64,000 bases of DNA from the NCBI GenBank assembly GCA_032160545.1, contig JAVHVN010000010.1:14565-78564 (forward strand), written 5' to 3'. Both the position numbers and the translations under genes were made by a program. This DNA is from DATGFB01 sp032160545. GTDB lineage: Bacteria; Actinomycetota; Actinomycetes; Mycobacteriales; Jatrophihabitantaceae. This document shows, piece after piece, positions 1 through 8,941 of this stretch. Every line of letters begins with the position of its first letter. The first letter of the stretch is position 1. Under the pieces are notes generated by a model. It was not told the origin of the DNA, searched no databases, and saw only the letters and a list, made by a program, of their open reading frames with translations.

Positions 1-13
1 CGCTCGTCATAGT

Positions 14-31
14 GCTACTGACGAGTAACAT
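14..31 (+). promoter_or_regulatory. Candidate operator and -10 box upstream of etfBA
   Basis: The imperfect palindrome GCTACTGACGAGTAAC (14-29) has TACT/AGTA half-sites around GACG and overlaps a possible -10 box TAACAT (26-31). A TetR-type regulator of fatty-acid oxidation would fit, because ETF takes electrons from acyl-CoA dehydrogenases, but the factor cannot be named. A hairpin GCTGCG-TACC-CGCAGC (91-106) lies further down the leader. Confidence 0.35.
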
Positions 32-168
32 CGGCAGAATGTTGCAGAAGTGTTGCGGCGCGGAGCGCAGGGTTCCGAGTTGCGCAGACCGCTGCGTACC
101 CGCAGCGCAACCCCCGACTGGAAGGTCAGCGAACGCATGAACGTCGAGCGACAGCTGGTGGAGCGAGC

Positions 169-948
169 ATGAACATCGTGGTGCTGGTCAAGCAGGTGCC
201 CGACACCGAGGGGGAGCGCAGGCTCGACCCGTCGGACAACACGGTCGACCGCGCGGCCGTCGACCCGGTCATCAACTACATCGACGAGTTCGCCATCGAG
301 GAGGGCCTGCGCCTCAAGGAGGCTCACGGCGGCGAGGTCACGATCCTCACCGTCGGCCCCGAGCGGGCGACCGAGTCGATCCGCAAGGCACTGTCGATGG
401 GTGCGGACAAGGCGGTGCACGTCTCCGACGAGGCGCTGCACGGCTCCGACGCGATCCAGACCGCGAAGGTCATCGCCAAGGCGCTGGGCACTGTCGAGTG
501 GGACGTCGTCGTGGCCGGGTCCGAGGCGACCGACTCGCGCATGGCGGTCGTCCCCGCGCTCGTCGCCGAGGCGCTGGGCGCCCCGCAGCTGTCGCTGGCC
601 CGCAAGGTCACGGTCGAGGGCTCCACAGTCACCATCGAGCGGGTGACCGACACCGGCTACGAGAAGGTCGAGGCCTCGACGCCCGCGGTCATCAGCGTGG
701 TCGAGAAGATCAACGACCCGCGCTACCCGTCGTTCAAGGGCATCATGGCCGCGAAGAACAAGCCGATCGAGGTCAAGGCGCTGGCCGACCTGGGCATCGA
801 CGCCGGCGAGGCCGGCCTCGCGAACGCGTACACGCAGGTCGCGTCGTTCGAGAACGCGCCGCCGCGGGCCGCGGGACAGACGGTCAAGGACGAGGGCAAC
901 GGCGGTGTGCAGATCGCCGACTACCTCGCGTCCAAGAAGCTCATCTGA
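169..948 (+). CDS. etfB: Electron transfer flavoprotein beta subunit
   Basis: Small subunit (259 aa) of the FAD/AMP heterodimer that takes electrons from acyl-CoA and other dehydrogenases and passes them to the quinone pool. The sequence opens MNIVVLVKQVPDTEG, the usual start of the family, and has the AMP-site region around VVAGSEATDS and the conserved ISVVEKINDPRYPSFKGI stretch. Length is typical. The ATG follows a GGTGGAG-like ribosome site. An 11-codon ORF (137-172) ends across this start codon (ATGA), which may couple translation. etfA follows 35 bp later, so the two are co-transcribed. Confidence 0.95.
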   Translation: MNIVVLVKQVPDTEGERRLDPSDNTVDRAAVDPVINYIDEFAIEEGLRLKEAHGGEVTILTVGPERATESIRKALSMGADKAVHVSDEALHGSDAIQTAKVIAKALGTVEWDVVVAGSEATDSRMAVVPALVAEALGAPQLSLARKVTVEGSTVTIERVTDTGYEKVEASTPAVISVVEKINDPRYPSFKGIMAAKNKPIEVKALADLGIDAGEAGLANAYTQVASFENAPPRAAGQTVKDEGNGGVQIADYLASKKLI

Positions 949-983
949 CCCGATCGACCTGATCTACAAGGAGACGCAATCCC

Positions 984-1940
984 ATGGCAGAGGTTCTCGT
1001 TCTGGTCGACTCGGCTGACGGCACCGTCAAGAAGTCGACGCTCGAACTGCTCACCGCGGCGCGCCGGCTCGGCGAGGCCGCGGCTGTGGTCGTCGGCGCG
1101 CCCGGCACCGCCGCGGCGCTGAAGGACCAGCTCGCCGAGTACGGCGCGGCGAAGGTGTACGTCGCCGAGAGCGACGACATCGCGAACTACTCGGTTGCTC
1201 CGAAGGCCGAGGCGCTCGCCGCGGTCGTCGAGCAGGCCTCGCCCGCGGCCGTCCTCGTGCCGGCGACGGCCGAGAACAAGGAGGTCGCAGCCCGGCTGGC
1301 CTTCAAGATCGGCTCGGGACTGCTCACCGACGCGATCGGCGTCGACGGCGACGGCGCGACTCAGAGCATCTTCGGCGGCGCCGTCACGGTGCAGTCCAAG
1401 GTCGCGAAGGGCGTGCCGGTGATCGCGGTTCGCCCCAACTCGTTCGCCCCCGAAGCGTCGCCCGGCGCGGCGGAAGAGGTCCCTGTCAGCGTCACGGTCT
1501 CCGAGGCGGCCAAGGGTGCCAAGATCGTCGACCGGGTGGTCGAGGAGAAGGGCTCACGCCCGCAGCTCGCCGACGCGTCGGTCGTCGTGTCCGGCGGGCG
1601 CGGCATCGGCAACGCCGACAACTTCGCGATCATCGAGAACCTGGCCGACGCCCTCGGCGCGGCCGTCGGTGCCTCGCGTGCCGTCGTCGACGCCGGCTGG
1701 GTCGATCACCAGATGCAGGTCGGCCAGACCGGTGTCACCGTGTCGCCGCAGCTCTACGTCGCCGTCGGCATCTCCGGTGCGATCCAGCACCGGGCCGGCA
1801 TGCAGACGTCGAAGACGATCGTCGCGATCAACAAGGATCCCGAGGCGCCCATCTTCGAGCTGGCGGACTTCGGCGTCGTCGGTGACCTGTTCACCGTCGC
1901 GCCGCAACTCGCCGAGGAGATCACCAAGCGGAAGGGCTGA
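984..1940 (+). CDS. etfA: Electron transfer flavoprotein alpha subunit
   Basis: Large, FAD-binding subunit of ETF (318 aa), partner of the preceding beta subunit. The N-terminal half is the alpha/beta domain shared with EtfB. The C-terminal half (about residue 190 on) is the FAD domain, with VVSGGRGIGNADNF and the family signature LYVAVGISGAIQHRAGM, then NKDPEAPIF and ADFGVVGDLF. An AAGGAG ribosome site (968-973) lies 10 nt before the ATG. A strong stem-loop follows the stop codon, so the etfBA unit probably ends here. Confidence 0.96.
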   Translation: MAEVLVLVDSADGTVKKSTLELLTAARRLGEAAAVVVGAPGTAAALKDQLAEYGAAKVYVAESDDIANYSVAPKAEALAAVVEQASPAAVLVPATAENKEVAARLAFKIGSGLLTDAIGVDGDGATQSIFGGAVTVQSKVAKGVPVIAVRPNSFAPEASPGAAEEVPVSVTVSEAAKGAKIVDRVVEEKGSRPQLADASVVVSGGRGIGNADNFAIIENLADALGAAVGASRAVVDAGWVDHQMQVGQTGVTVSPQLYVAVGISGAIQHRAGMQTSKTIVAINKDPEAPIFELADFGVVGDLFTVAPQLAEEITKRKG

Positions 1941-1954
1941 GCCCGCCCGCCGTC

Positions 1955-1997
1955 CAGGAGGCCGCCGCCGCTGCATCCGCATCGCGGTGGCCTCCTG
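1955..1997 (+). terminator. Stem-loop terminator after etfBA
   Basis: A 14-bp stem pairs 1955-1968 with 1984-1997 (outer arms CAGGAGGCC and GGCCTCCTG, one G-U pair inside) around a 15-nt loop. There is no T-tract, as is common in high-GC actinobacteria. It separates etfA from the exporter gene. Confidence 0.65.
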
Positions 1998-2036
1998 CGT
2001 GCCAACGGGAGTGCACCGTTGCGGGAGGATGACGCG

Positions 2037-3443
2037 GTGACGACACCGCGGCCGACGATCTGGTCGGGAGCGCTGCGCGCGACGACGAGCGGGATGCTGA
2101 TCATCGTCACGATGATCGCGTTCGAGGCAATGGCGGTGTCGGCCGCGCTGCCCACCGCGGCCCGCGACCTGCACGGCATCGCCGCGTACGGCTGGGCGTT
2201 CACCGGCTTCCTCGTCGCGAACGTCGTCGGCATGGTGCTGTCCGGGCAGCTCAGTGACGCCCACGGCCCCCGCCTGCCGCTGGCCGCGGGCGTCCTGCTC
2301 TTCGCGGTCGGACTGCTCGTCGCCGGCCTGGCTCCGACGATGCCGGTGCTGATCTCGGGCCGCATCGTGCAGGGCCTGGCCAGTGGGCTGCTCATCACCG
2401 CGCTCTACGTCGTCATGGGCACCGCGTACTCCGAAACCGTGCGGCCGAAGCTGTTCGCGGCGATCTCGTCGGCCTGGGTGCTGCCGTCGCTGCTCGGCCC
2501 GGTGCTGTCGGGCACGCTCACCGAGCAGATCAGCTGGCGCTGGGTGTTCCTGGGTCTGGTTCCGTTCGTCGCGGTCGGCGCAGTGCTGTTGCTGCCCGTC
2601 CTGCGCACGATGCCCGCTCGGGACGACCGGGGCGGCGCGCTCGCCGACCGCCGGCGCATCGGGTACGCGCTCGCGGTCGCGGTCGGTGTCGCCGCGCTCG
2701 AGCAGGCAGGGCAGCACCCGTCCGCGCTGTGGTACGGCCTGGCCGTCCCGGGCGTCGGGCTGTTGCTGTGGGGGCTGCGCACCCTGCTGCCCGCCGGTAC
2801 CTTCACCGCGCGCCCCGGGGTGGCTGCCCCGATCGCGCTGCGCGGCCTGTTCGCCGGCGCCTTCTTCGGCGTCGAGACGATCATCCCGCTCGCGCTGACC
2901 GTGCAGCATCACTACGACCCGACGGAGGCGGGCCTGCCGCTCGCGTGCTCCGGTGTCACCTGGGCGATCGGTTCGTGGTGGCAGGGCCGGCACGTCGAGG
3001 GGGACGGGCCGCTGCGGCGCGCCCGGCTGGTGCGGGTCGGCTTCGTCTGCGTCGCGGTGGCTGCCGGGCTCGTCGCCGTAGCCGTGCACCCCGGCGCGCC
3101 GGCCGTGTTGATCTACCCGGCCTGGGCGCTCGCGGGGCTGGGCGCGGGCCTGACGATGTCGAGCGTCGCAGTGTTGATGCTGAGCTACACGAACGACGCC
3201 GATCGCGGCTCCGACTCCGCGGCCCTGCAGTTGTCCGACGCGACGTCGAGCGCCCTGACCACCGGCTACGGCGGGGTGCTGGTCGCGGCCGCCGCGGCGG
3301 GTTCGATCGGCTACACCGGCGCGTTCACCGCGCTCTGCCTCACCATGGCCGCGGTCAGCGGGCTGGGCGCCGCGATCGCCGACCGAGCCCGCGCGGCGGC
3401 GCCGGTGTCCCGATCCGAGGTACCGGCGGCGCTGCGCACGTAG
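2037..3443 (+). CDS. MFS transporter, probable drug/solute exporter
   Basis: Integral membrane protein (468 aa) of the major facilitator superfamily, with about 12-14 hydrophobic segments. The first loop carries an MFS motif-A-like sequence (GQLSDAHGPRLPL), and the region after helix 5 reads GPVLSGTLTEQISWRWVF, as in proton-driven exporters. The substrate is unknown. I chose GTG at 2037 because GGGAGG (2023-2028) lies 8 nt upstream; a TTG 18 nt earlier would place that ribosome site inside the gene. A similar transporter next to etfA is not part of the electron-transfer function as far as can be seen. Confidence 0.85.
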   Translation: MTTPRPTIWSGALRATTSGMLIIVTMIAFEAMAVSAALPTAARDLHGIAAYGWAFTGFLVANVVGMVLSGQLSDAHGPRLPLAAGVLLFAVGLLVAGLAPTMPVLISGRIVQGLASGLLITALYVVMGTAYSETVRPKLFAAISSAWVLPSLLGPVLSGTLTEQISWRWVFLGLVPFVAVGAVLLLPVLRTMPARDDRGGALADRRRIGYALAVAVGVAALEQAGQHPSALWYGLAVPGVGLLLWGLRTLLPAGTFTARPGVAAPIALRGLFAGAFFGVETIIPLALTVQHHYDPTEAGLPLACSGVTWAIGSWWQGRHVEGDGPLRRARLVRVGFVCVAVAAGLVAVAVHPGAPAVLIYPAWALAGLGAGLTMSSVAVLMLSYTNDADRGSDSAALQLSDATSSALTTGYGGVLVAAAAAGSIGYTGAFTALCLTMAAVSGLGAAIADRARAAAPVSRSEVPAALRT

Positions 3444-3446
3444 ACT
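3441..3446 (+). promoter_or_regulatory. -10 box TAGACT of the cysteine desulfurase gene (leaderless)
   Basis: TAGACT starts in the stop codon of the MFS gene and is followed by 9 nt and then the ATG. No ribosome site is present, so the transcript probably begins at or within a base or two of the start codon. No clear -35 box is visible. Confidence 0.5.
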
Positions 3447-3455
3447 CGGCTGGCG

Positions 3456-4631
3456 ATGCCCTATCTCGACCACGCCGCCACGACACCCGTGCTGCCCGAG
3501 GCCGTTGCGGCCGTCACCGCGGCGCTCGGTGAGTTCGGCAACGCATCCGCACTGCACGGGTCGGGCCGGCTGTCCCGCCGCCGCATCGAGGAGTCCCGCG
3601 AGCAGCTCGCCGAGGTTCTCGGCGCGCGGCCCTCGGAGGTCATCTTCACCGCCGGAGGCACCGAGTCCGACAACCTCGCGGTCAAGGGCATCTACTGGGC
3701 CCGTCGCGACGAGGACCCGCGCCGCCGCCGGGTGATCGCCAGCGCGGTCGAGCACCACGCCGTGATGGACGCCGTCGAGTGGCTGGCCGCGCACGAGGGT
3801 GCGCAGGTGACCTGGCTGCCGGTCGACGGCACCGGACGGGTCGACCCCGCGGCGTTGCGCGCCGAGCTCGCCGCAGACCCCGAAGCGGTCGCGCTGGTCA
3901 GCGTCATGTGGGCGAACAACGAGGTCGGCACCGTGCAGCCGGTCGCCGAACTGGCCGCGATCGCGCACGAGTTCGGCGCGCCGATCCACACCGATGCCGT
4001 CCAGGCGGTCGGAGCGCTGCCGGTCGACTTCGCCGCGTCCGGTGCCGACGCCCTCAGCCTCACCGGGCACAAGCTGGGCGGAATGTACGGCAGCGGCGCG
4101 CTGCTGCTGCGCCGCGAGCAGGCGTGCGTCCCCCTGTTGCATGGCGGTGGCCAGGAGCGCGACGTCCGCTCGGGCACCCTCGACGTCCCCGGCGCGGTGG
4201 GCCTCGCGACGGCGACGGCCCTCGCGGTCGGGCGACGTGACGAGCTCAGCGCCCGCATGCGCAGGCTGCGCGACGACCTGGTCGACGGCATCCGCGCCCG
4301 GGTGCCGGAGGTCCTGGTCAACGGCCACCCGACCGACCGGCTGCCCGGCATCGCGCACCTGTCCTTCCCGGGGTGTGAGGGCGACTCCCTGCTGATGCTG
4401 CTCGACGCGCGCGGCGTCGAGTGCTCGACCGGTTCGGCGTGCTCCGCCGGGGTCGCGCGCCCGTCGCACGTCCTGCTCGCGATGGGTGCCGGCGCCGAAC
4501 GGGCACGCGGGTCCCTGCGCTTCTCGCTCGGCCACACCTCGACCGCGGACGACGTCGCCGCCGTGCTCGACGCGATCGAGCCGGTCGTCGATCGCGCTCG
4601 GCGCGCCGGCATCACCTCCGCCGCGTCATGA
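3456..4631 (+). CDS. iscS: Cysteine desulfurase (IscS/NifS family)
   Basis: PLP enzyme (391 aa) that removes sulfur from L-cysteine as a protein-bound persulfide for tRNA thiolation and Fe-S assembly. It opens YLDHAATTPV. EHHAVM (His99/His100) stacks on PLP, SLTGHK holds the PLP lysine (Lys206), and STGSACSAG holds the catalytic cysteine (Cys329). The short active-site loop is of the IscS/NifS type. The stop codon overlaps the mnmA start (ATGA), which fits sulfur delivery to MnmA. Whether it also serves Fe-S assembly cannot be told from this window, since no isc or suf scaffold gene is present. Confidence 0.93.
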   Translation: MPYLDHAATTPVLPEAVAAVTAALGEFGNASALHGSGRLSRRRIEESREQLAEVLGARPSEVIFTAGGTESDNLAVKGIYWARRDEDPRRRRVIASAVEHHAVMDAVEWLAAHEGAQVTWLPVDGTGRVDPAALRAELAADPEAVALVSVMWANNEVGTVQPVAELAAIAHEFGAPIHTDAVQAVGALPVDFAASGADALSLTGHKLGGMYGSGALLLRREQACVPLLHGGGQERDVRSGTLDVPGAVGLATATALAVGRRDELSARMRRLRDDLVDGIRARVPEVLVNGHPTDRLPGIAHLSFPGCEGDSLLMLLDARGVECSTGSACSAGVARPSHVLLAMGAGAERARGSLRFSLGHTSTADDVAAVLDAIEPVVDRARRAGITSAAS

Positions 4632-5701
4632 AGGTCCTGGCCGCCATGAGCGGTGGCGTCGACTCGGCGGTCGCCGCGGCCCGGGCCGTCGACGCCGGGT
4701 GGGACGTCACCGGCGTCCACCTCGCGCTGTCGCCCGAGCCGGCGACGCTGCGGCACGGGTCTCGGGGGTGCTGCAGCCGCGAGGACGCCGGCGACGCACG
4801 CCGCGCGGCGGACGTCCTCGACATCCCCTTCTACGTCTGGGACCTCGCGGAGCGGTTCCGTGCCGATGTGGTCGAGGACTTCGTCAGCGAGTACGCCTCG
4901 GGGCGCACTCCGAACCCATGCCTGCGCTGCAACGAGAAGATCAAGTTCTCGGCCGTGCTCGACCGCGCGCTGGCACTCGGCTTCGACGCCGTCGTCACCG
5001 GCCACCATGCCCGTCTGGTCGACGGGCGGCTGATGCGCTCGGTAGACCCGGCGAAGGACCAGTCGTACGTGCTCGCGGTGCTGGCACCGCAGCAGCTGGC
5101 CCGTGCGGTGTTCCCGCTCGGGGACTCCACGAAGGCCCAGGTGCGAGGTGAGGCCGCGCGGCGCGGCCTGTCGGTCGCGACCAAGCCCGACTCGCACGAC
5201 ATCTGCTTCATCGCCGACGGCGACACCCGAGGCTTCCTCGAGCGGCGCCTCGGCGGCAGCGCCGGACCGATCGTCGATTCCGCGACCGGCGCGGTGGTCG
5301 GGTCGCACGCCGGCTCGTTCGGGTTCACGATCGGCCAGCGGCGCGGGCTCAACCTCGACCGCCCGGCACCGGGCGGCGAGCCGCGTTACGTGCTCTCGAT
5401 CCAGCCGGCGGCCAACACCGTGGTGGTCGGCCCGGGCGAGCTGCTCGACGTGGACGAGGTCGCCGGGACGCGCGCCGTCTGGACAGGCGGCGAGCCGGCC
5501 CGATCCCAGCTCGACTGCCTCGTCCAGATGCGTGCCCACGGCGCCGTCACGCCGGCGAGCGTGCAGGTCACCGGCCGCGACGTCGTGGCGCGGCTGCACG
5601 GATCGCAGCGCGGCATCGCCCCCGGCCAGGCGCTGGTCATGTACGACGGCGACACCGTGCTCGGCTCGGCCACGATCACGGCGGCCGGTCGCGCGGCGTG
5701 A
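4628..5701 (+). CDS. mnmA: tRNA-specific 2-thiouridylase
   Basis: Uses ATP to adenylate U34 of Glu, Gln and Lys tRNAs and transfers sulfur from the desulfurase to give s2U (357 aa). The PP-loop SGGVDSA is at residues 8-14. The catalytic cysteine lies in NPCLRCNEKIKF (Cys101 aligns with the first catalytic cysteine of E. coli MnmA) and the second in DSHDICFI. FTIGQRRGLN marks the central domain. A longer ORF starting at 4421 is open, but the ATG at 4628, overlapping the desulfurase stop by 4 nt, gives the family's normal N-terminus. The stop overlaps the next gene (GTGA). Confidence 0.95.
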   Translation: MKVLAAMSGGVDSAVAAARAVDAGWDVTGVHLALSPEPATLRHGSRGCCSREDAGDARRAADVLDIPFYVWDLAERFRADVVEDFVSEYASGRTPNPCLRCNEKIKFSAVLDRALALGFDAVVTGHHARLVDGRLMRSVDPAKDQSYVLAVLAPQQLARAVFPLGDSTKAQVRGEAARRGLSVATKPDSHDICFIADGDTRGFLERRLGGSAGPIVDSATGAVVGSHAGSFGFTIGQRRGLNLDRPAPGGEPRYVLSIQPAANTVVVGPGELLDVDEVAGTRAVWTGGEPARSQLDCLVQMRAHGAVTPASVQVTGRDVVARLHGSQRGIAPGQALVMYDGDTVLGSATITAAGRAA

Positions 5702-6696
5702 CCGTTCCTTACCCACCCGGCAGCGCGACCGGCATCGGCTCGCTCCCCGGCACCGATCCGGTCGACGCGGTCGCGACGGTGCTGGGCGAGCTGCCCGGCC
5801 TGCCGCACCTTCCCGAGCTGCCGGCGCGGGGTGCCGGCGCCGAGCAGATCGGGCGCTCGGCGGCCCTCTTGATCGACCTGCCAGTCGACATCGCCCCGAC
5901 CGGGTGGCGGGTGGCGGCTCGGCCGGGCCGTGACCTCCGGCGCGCCCAGGACTTCCTCGCGCGCGATCTCGACGCCCTCGAGGAGGCGGCCGCTGGCTAC
6001 GTCGGAGCGCTGAAGGTCCAGGTCGCCGGCCCGTGGACCCTCGCGGCAGGAATCGAGCTGCCCTCGGGGCATCGGGTCCTCACCGACCCCGGTGCAGTAC
6101 GCGACCTCGCCGAGTCGCTGGCCGAGGGGGTGCGGGCTCACGTCGCCGACGTGCAGCGGCGCGTACCAGGCGCCGCGCTGGTGGTGCAGCTCGACGAGCC
6201 GTCGCTTCCCGCGGTGCTGGCGGGCGCGCTGCCCACGGCGTCCGGATACGGCACGGTGCGCTCCATCGAGGCGACGGTGGCCGAGGCGATGCTGCACGAC
6301 GTCCTCGCCACGGCACCCGACGGCGGGCGCGTCGTGCACTGCTGCGCGCCGGACGTGCCGCTCGCGCTGCTGCGGCGGGCTGGTGCCGATGCCGTGTCGC
6401 TCGACGCCGCGCTCATCGCGCCCGGACTGCTCGACGAACTGGGGGAGGCGTTCGACGCCGGCCTGTCGATGTGGCTCGGCGTGGTCCCGGGCACCGATAC
6501 GCCCATCGACGAGGACGCTGCCCGTGACCCGATCCGCCGGCTGTGGCGAACGCTCGGCTTCCCGGACGGCGAGGTGGCGACCCGCGTGGTGCCGACCCCC
6601 GCCTGCGGACTCGCCGGGGCGTCGCCGGGGTACGCACGGCGGGCGCTCGCCCTCGTGCGGGAGGTCGGCCGAAACCTGCTGGACGGACTTGACTGA
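5698..6696 (+). CDS. MetE C-terminal-like protein (cobalamin-independent methionine synthase family)
   Basis: 332-aa protein resembling only the C-terminal catalytic barrel of MetE (COG0620 type); the N-terminal MetE domain is missing, so full methionine synthase activity is doubtful. Zinc-ligand candidates are visible in VVHCCAPD and in TPACGLAG near the C-terminus. It starts at a GTG overlapping the mnmA stop and is followed closely by ligA. From memory, mycobacteria keep a similar gene (Rv3015c) next to ligA. The conserved neighbourhood suggests a methyl-transfer role tied to tRNA or thiol chemistry, but this is inference. Confidence 0.8.
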   Translation: MTVPYPPGSATGIGSLPGTDPVDAVATVLGELPGLPHLPELPARGAGAEQIGRSAALLIDLPVDIAPTGWRVAARPGRDLRRAQDFLARDLDALEEAAAGYVGALKVQVAGPWTLAAGIELPSGHRVLTDPGAVRDLAESLAEGVRAHVADVQRRVPGAALVVQLDEPSLPAVLAGALPTASGYGTVRSIEATVAEAMLHDVLATAPDGGRVVHCCAPDVPLALLRRAGADAVSLDAALIAPGLLDELGEAFDAGLSMWLGVVPGTDTPIDEDAARDPIRRLWRTLGFPDGEVATRVVPTPACGLAGASPGYARRALALVREVGRNLLDGLD

Positions 6697-6756
6697 CCGA
6701 TCACGCGCGCGCGCCGATGCCGGAGCCGGTGACCTGTAGTTGTCGGCGCCGGTAGA

Positions 6757-6762
6757 TAGATT
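6757..6762 (+). promoter_or_regulatory. -10 box TAGATT of ligA (leaderless)
   Basis: TAGATT is followed by exactly 6 nt and the GTG start of ligA, with no ribosome site. This matches the leaderless arrangement repeated across the window. Confidence 0.5.
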
Positions 6763-6768
6763 CGGCTG

Positions 6769-8916
6769 GTGACCGAGCTCGACGCCCCGCCCGCCGACGT
6801 CCGCGACGAGCACGCCGACCTCGCACAGCAACTGGACGAGAACGCGTACCGCTATTACGTCCTCGACCAGCCGACGGTCAGCGACGCCGACTACGACCGG
6901 CAGATGCGGCGCCTCGAAGTACTCGAGCAGCAGTACCCCGAGCTGCGCACCCCGTCGTCACCGACCCAGCGGGTGGCCGGCACCTACTCGACCCTGTTCA
7001 CCGCGGTGGACCATCTCGAACGCATGCTCAGCCTCGACAACGCCTTCACGCAGGACGAGGTGACGGCGTGGGCGCAGCGGGTCGAACGCGACGCCGGCAC
7101 CGTTCCGGCCTACCTCTGCGAGCTCAAGGTCGACGGGCTGGCGGTCAGCCTCGTCTACGAGAACGGCCGTCTGGTCCGCGGCGCGACGCGAGGTGACGGG
7201 CGCACCGGCGAGGACGTCACGCCGAACATTCGCACGGTCGGCAACGTGCCCGACCGGCTTTCCGGCGACGACGTGCCGGCGGTGCTCGAGGTCCGGGGCG
7301 AGGTGTACTTCCCGGTCGCACACTTCGAGGAGTTGAACGCCTCGCTCGTTGCGGCCGGCAAGGCGCCGTTCGCCAACCCGCGCAACACCGCCGCGGGCTC
7401 GCTCCGCCAGAAGGACCCGCGCGTCACGGCGTCCCGGCAGCTGCGCATGGTCGTGCACGGGGTAGGCCGGGTCGAACGCGGTCCCCACGTGACGGCACAG
7501 TCCGGCTGGTACGAGGTACTCCGGCGGTGGGGGCTGCCGACGGCGGCGCGCGCCGAGGTGGTGCCGGATCTCGTCGGCGTGCAGCGCTTCATCGAGAACT
7601 ATCGCGAGCACCGGCACGACGTCGAGCACGAGATCGACGGCGTGGTGGTCAAGGTCGACGACCTCGCCCTGCAACGCCGGCTCGGTTCGACCAGCCGCGC
7701 CCCGAGGTGGGCGATCGCGTTCAAGTACCCGCCCGAAGAGGTGAACACCAAGCTGCTCGACATCCGGGTGAACGTGGGGCGCACCGGCCGGGTGACGCCC
7801 TTCGGGGTCATGGAGCCGGTCCGCGTCGCGGGTTCGACGGTCGAGATGGCGACGCTGCACAACGCCGACGAGGTGGCGCGCAAGGGTGTGCTGATCGGCG
7901 ACACGGTCGTGCTGCGCAAGGCCGGCGACGTCATCCCCGAGATCGTCGGGCCGGTGGTCGGGCTGCGCGACGGCACGCAGCGCCCGTTCGAGATGCCGAC
8001 GCACTGCCCTGCGTGCGGCACGCCGCTGCGTCCCGAGCGCGAGGGCGACAAGGACATTCGCTGCCCGAACAGCCGGTCCTGCCCGGCGCAGCTGCGCGAG
8101 CGGTTGTTCAGCCTCGCGGCGCGAGGTGCGCTCGACATCGAGGCGCTCGGTTACGAGGGCGCGGCGGCGTTGCTCGAGGCCGGCGTGCTCACCGACGAGG
8201 GTGATCTGTTCGACCTGGCGCCCACGGGCGAGCCCGACGAGGGAGCCCGCAGGCTCGCGACCGTTCCGTTCTACACGCGGGCTGCCAAGAAGAGCGACCC
8301 CCCCGAACGCGTCCAGGACGGCCGCACGCTGTCGGCCACCGGCGAGAAGCTGGTGGCGAACCTCGAGCGGGCCAAGTCGCAGCCGCTGTGGCGGGTGCTG
8401 GTGGCGTTGTCGATCCGGCACGTCGGCCCCACCGCGGCGCGGGCGCTGGCCGGGCACTTCGGCTCGCTCGACGCGATCCGTGCCGCGAGCGCCGACGAAC
8501 TCGCCGCGGTCGAGGGGGTCGGCGGCGTCATCGCCGAGGCGTTGCGGGAGTGGTTCGCGCTCGACTGGCACGTGGCGATCGTCGAGAAGTGGGCGGCGGC
8601 GGGCGTCCGCATGGCCGACGAGTTCGACGAGTCGAGGCCGCGCACGCTCACCGGGCTGACGGTGGTCGTCACCGGTTCGATGCAGCGGCTCTCGCGCGAC
8701 GAGGCGAAGGAAGCCATCCTGTCGCGCGGTGGCAAGGCCGCCGGCTCGGTGTCCAAGAAGACCGACTTCGTCGTCATCGGCGAGGGCGCCGGCAGCAAGG
8801 CCGAGAAGGCCGAACAGCTCGGCGTCGCGATCCTCGACGAAGCCGGGTTCGAGGTGCTGCTCGCCGAGGGTGCCGATGCCGCGCGCGGCGTCGCGCGCAC
8901 GGGTGGTCAGGGGTAG
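6769..8916 (+). CDS. ligA: NAD-dependent DNA ligase
   Basis: Essential ligase that seals nicks in replication and repair using NAD+ (715 aa). Domains in order: Ia with YYVLDQPTVSDADYD (NMN binding); adenylation domain with the lysine nucleophile in CELKVDG (Lys120); OB fold; four-cysteine zinc finger (CPACG ... CPNSRSCPAQ); helix-hairpin-helix repeats with the HVGPTAARALAGHFG and VEGVGGVIAEA segments; and a C-terminal BRCT domain from about residue 625 (LTGLTVVVTGSM). It is complete and of normal length. It converges with the ACT gene over a short stem-loop. Confidence 0.97.
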   Translation: MTELDAPPADVRDEHADLAQQLDENAYRYYVLDQPTVSDADYDRQMRRLEVLEQQYPELRTPSSPTQRVAGTYSTLFTAVDHLERMLSLDNAFTQDEVTAWAQRVERDAGTVPAYLCELKVDGLAVSLVYENGRLVRGATRGDGRTGEDVTPNIRTVGNVPDRLSGDDVPAVLEVRGEVYFPVAHFEELNASLVAAGKAPFANPRNTAAGSLRQKDPRVTASRQLRMVVHGVGRVERGPHVTAQSGWYEVLRRWGLPTAARAEVVPDLVGVQRFIENYREHRHDVEHEIDGVVVKVDDLALQRRLGSTSRAPRWAIAFKYPPEEVNTKLLDIRVNVGRTGRVTPFGVMEPVRVAGSTVEMATLHNADEVARKGVLIGDTVVLRKAGDVIPEIVGPVVGLRDGTQRPFEMPTHCPACGTPLRPEREGDKDIRCPNSRSCPAQLRERLFSLAARGALDIEALGYEGAAALLEAGVLTDEGDLFDLAPTGEPDEGARRLATVPFYTRAAKKSDPPERVQDGRTLSATGEKLVANLERAKSQPLWRVLVALSIRHVGPTAARALAGHFGSLDAIRAASADELAAVEGVGGVIAEALREWFALDWHVAIVEKWAAAGVRMADEFDESRPRTLTGLTVVVTGSMQRLSRDEAKEAILSRGGKAAGSVSKKTDFVVIGEGAGSKAEKAEQLGVAILDEAGFEVLLAEGADAARGVARTGGQG

Positions 8917-8923
8917 CGCGCTC

Positions 8924-8941
8924 CGGCCGGCCAGCCGGCCG
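8924..8941. terminator. Stem-loop between convergent ligA and ACT genes
   Basis: CGGCCGG (8924-8930) and CCGGCCG (8935-8941) form a 7-bp GC stem with loop CCAG in the 25-bp gap between two convergent genes. It could act in both directions. Confidence 0.5.

Noticed and set aside
1554..4535. 993-codon open frame on the minus strand
   Set aside because: It lies opposite well-supported etfA, MFS and desulfurase genes, has low-complexity Arg/Gly/Asp composition and no domain. Long antisense frames are expected at this GC; those at 11233-14046 and 16664-19120 were rejected for the same reason.
5698..6696. Full cobalamin-independent methionine synthase (metE)
   Set aside because: Less than half the length of MetE; only the C-terminal barrel is present.
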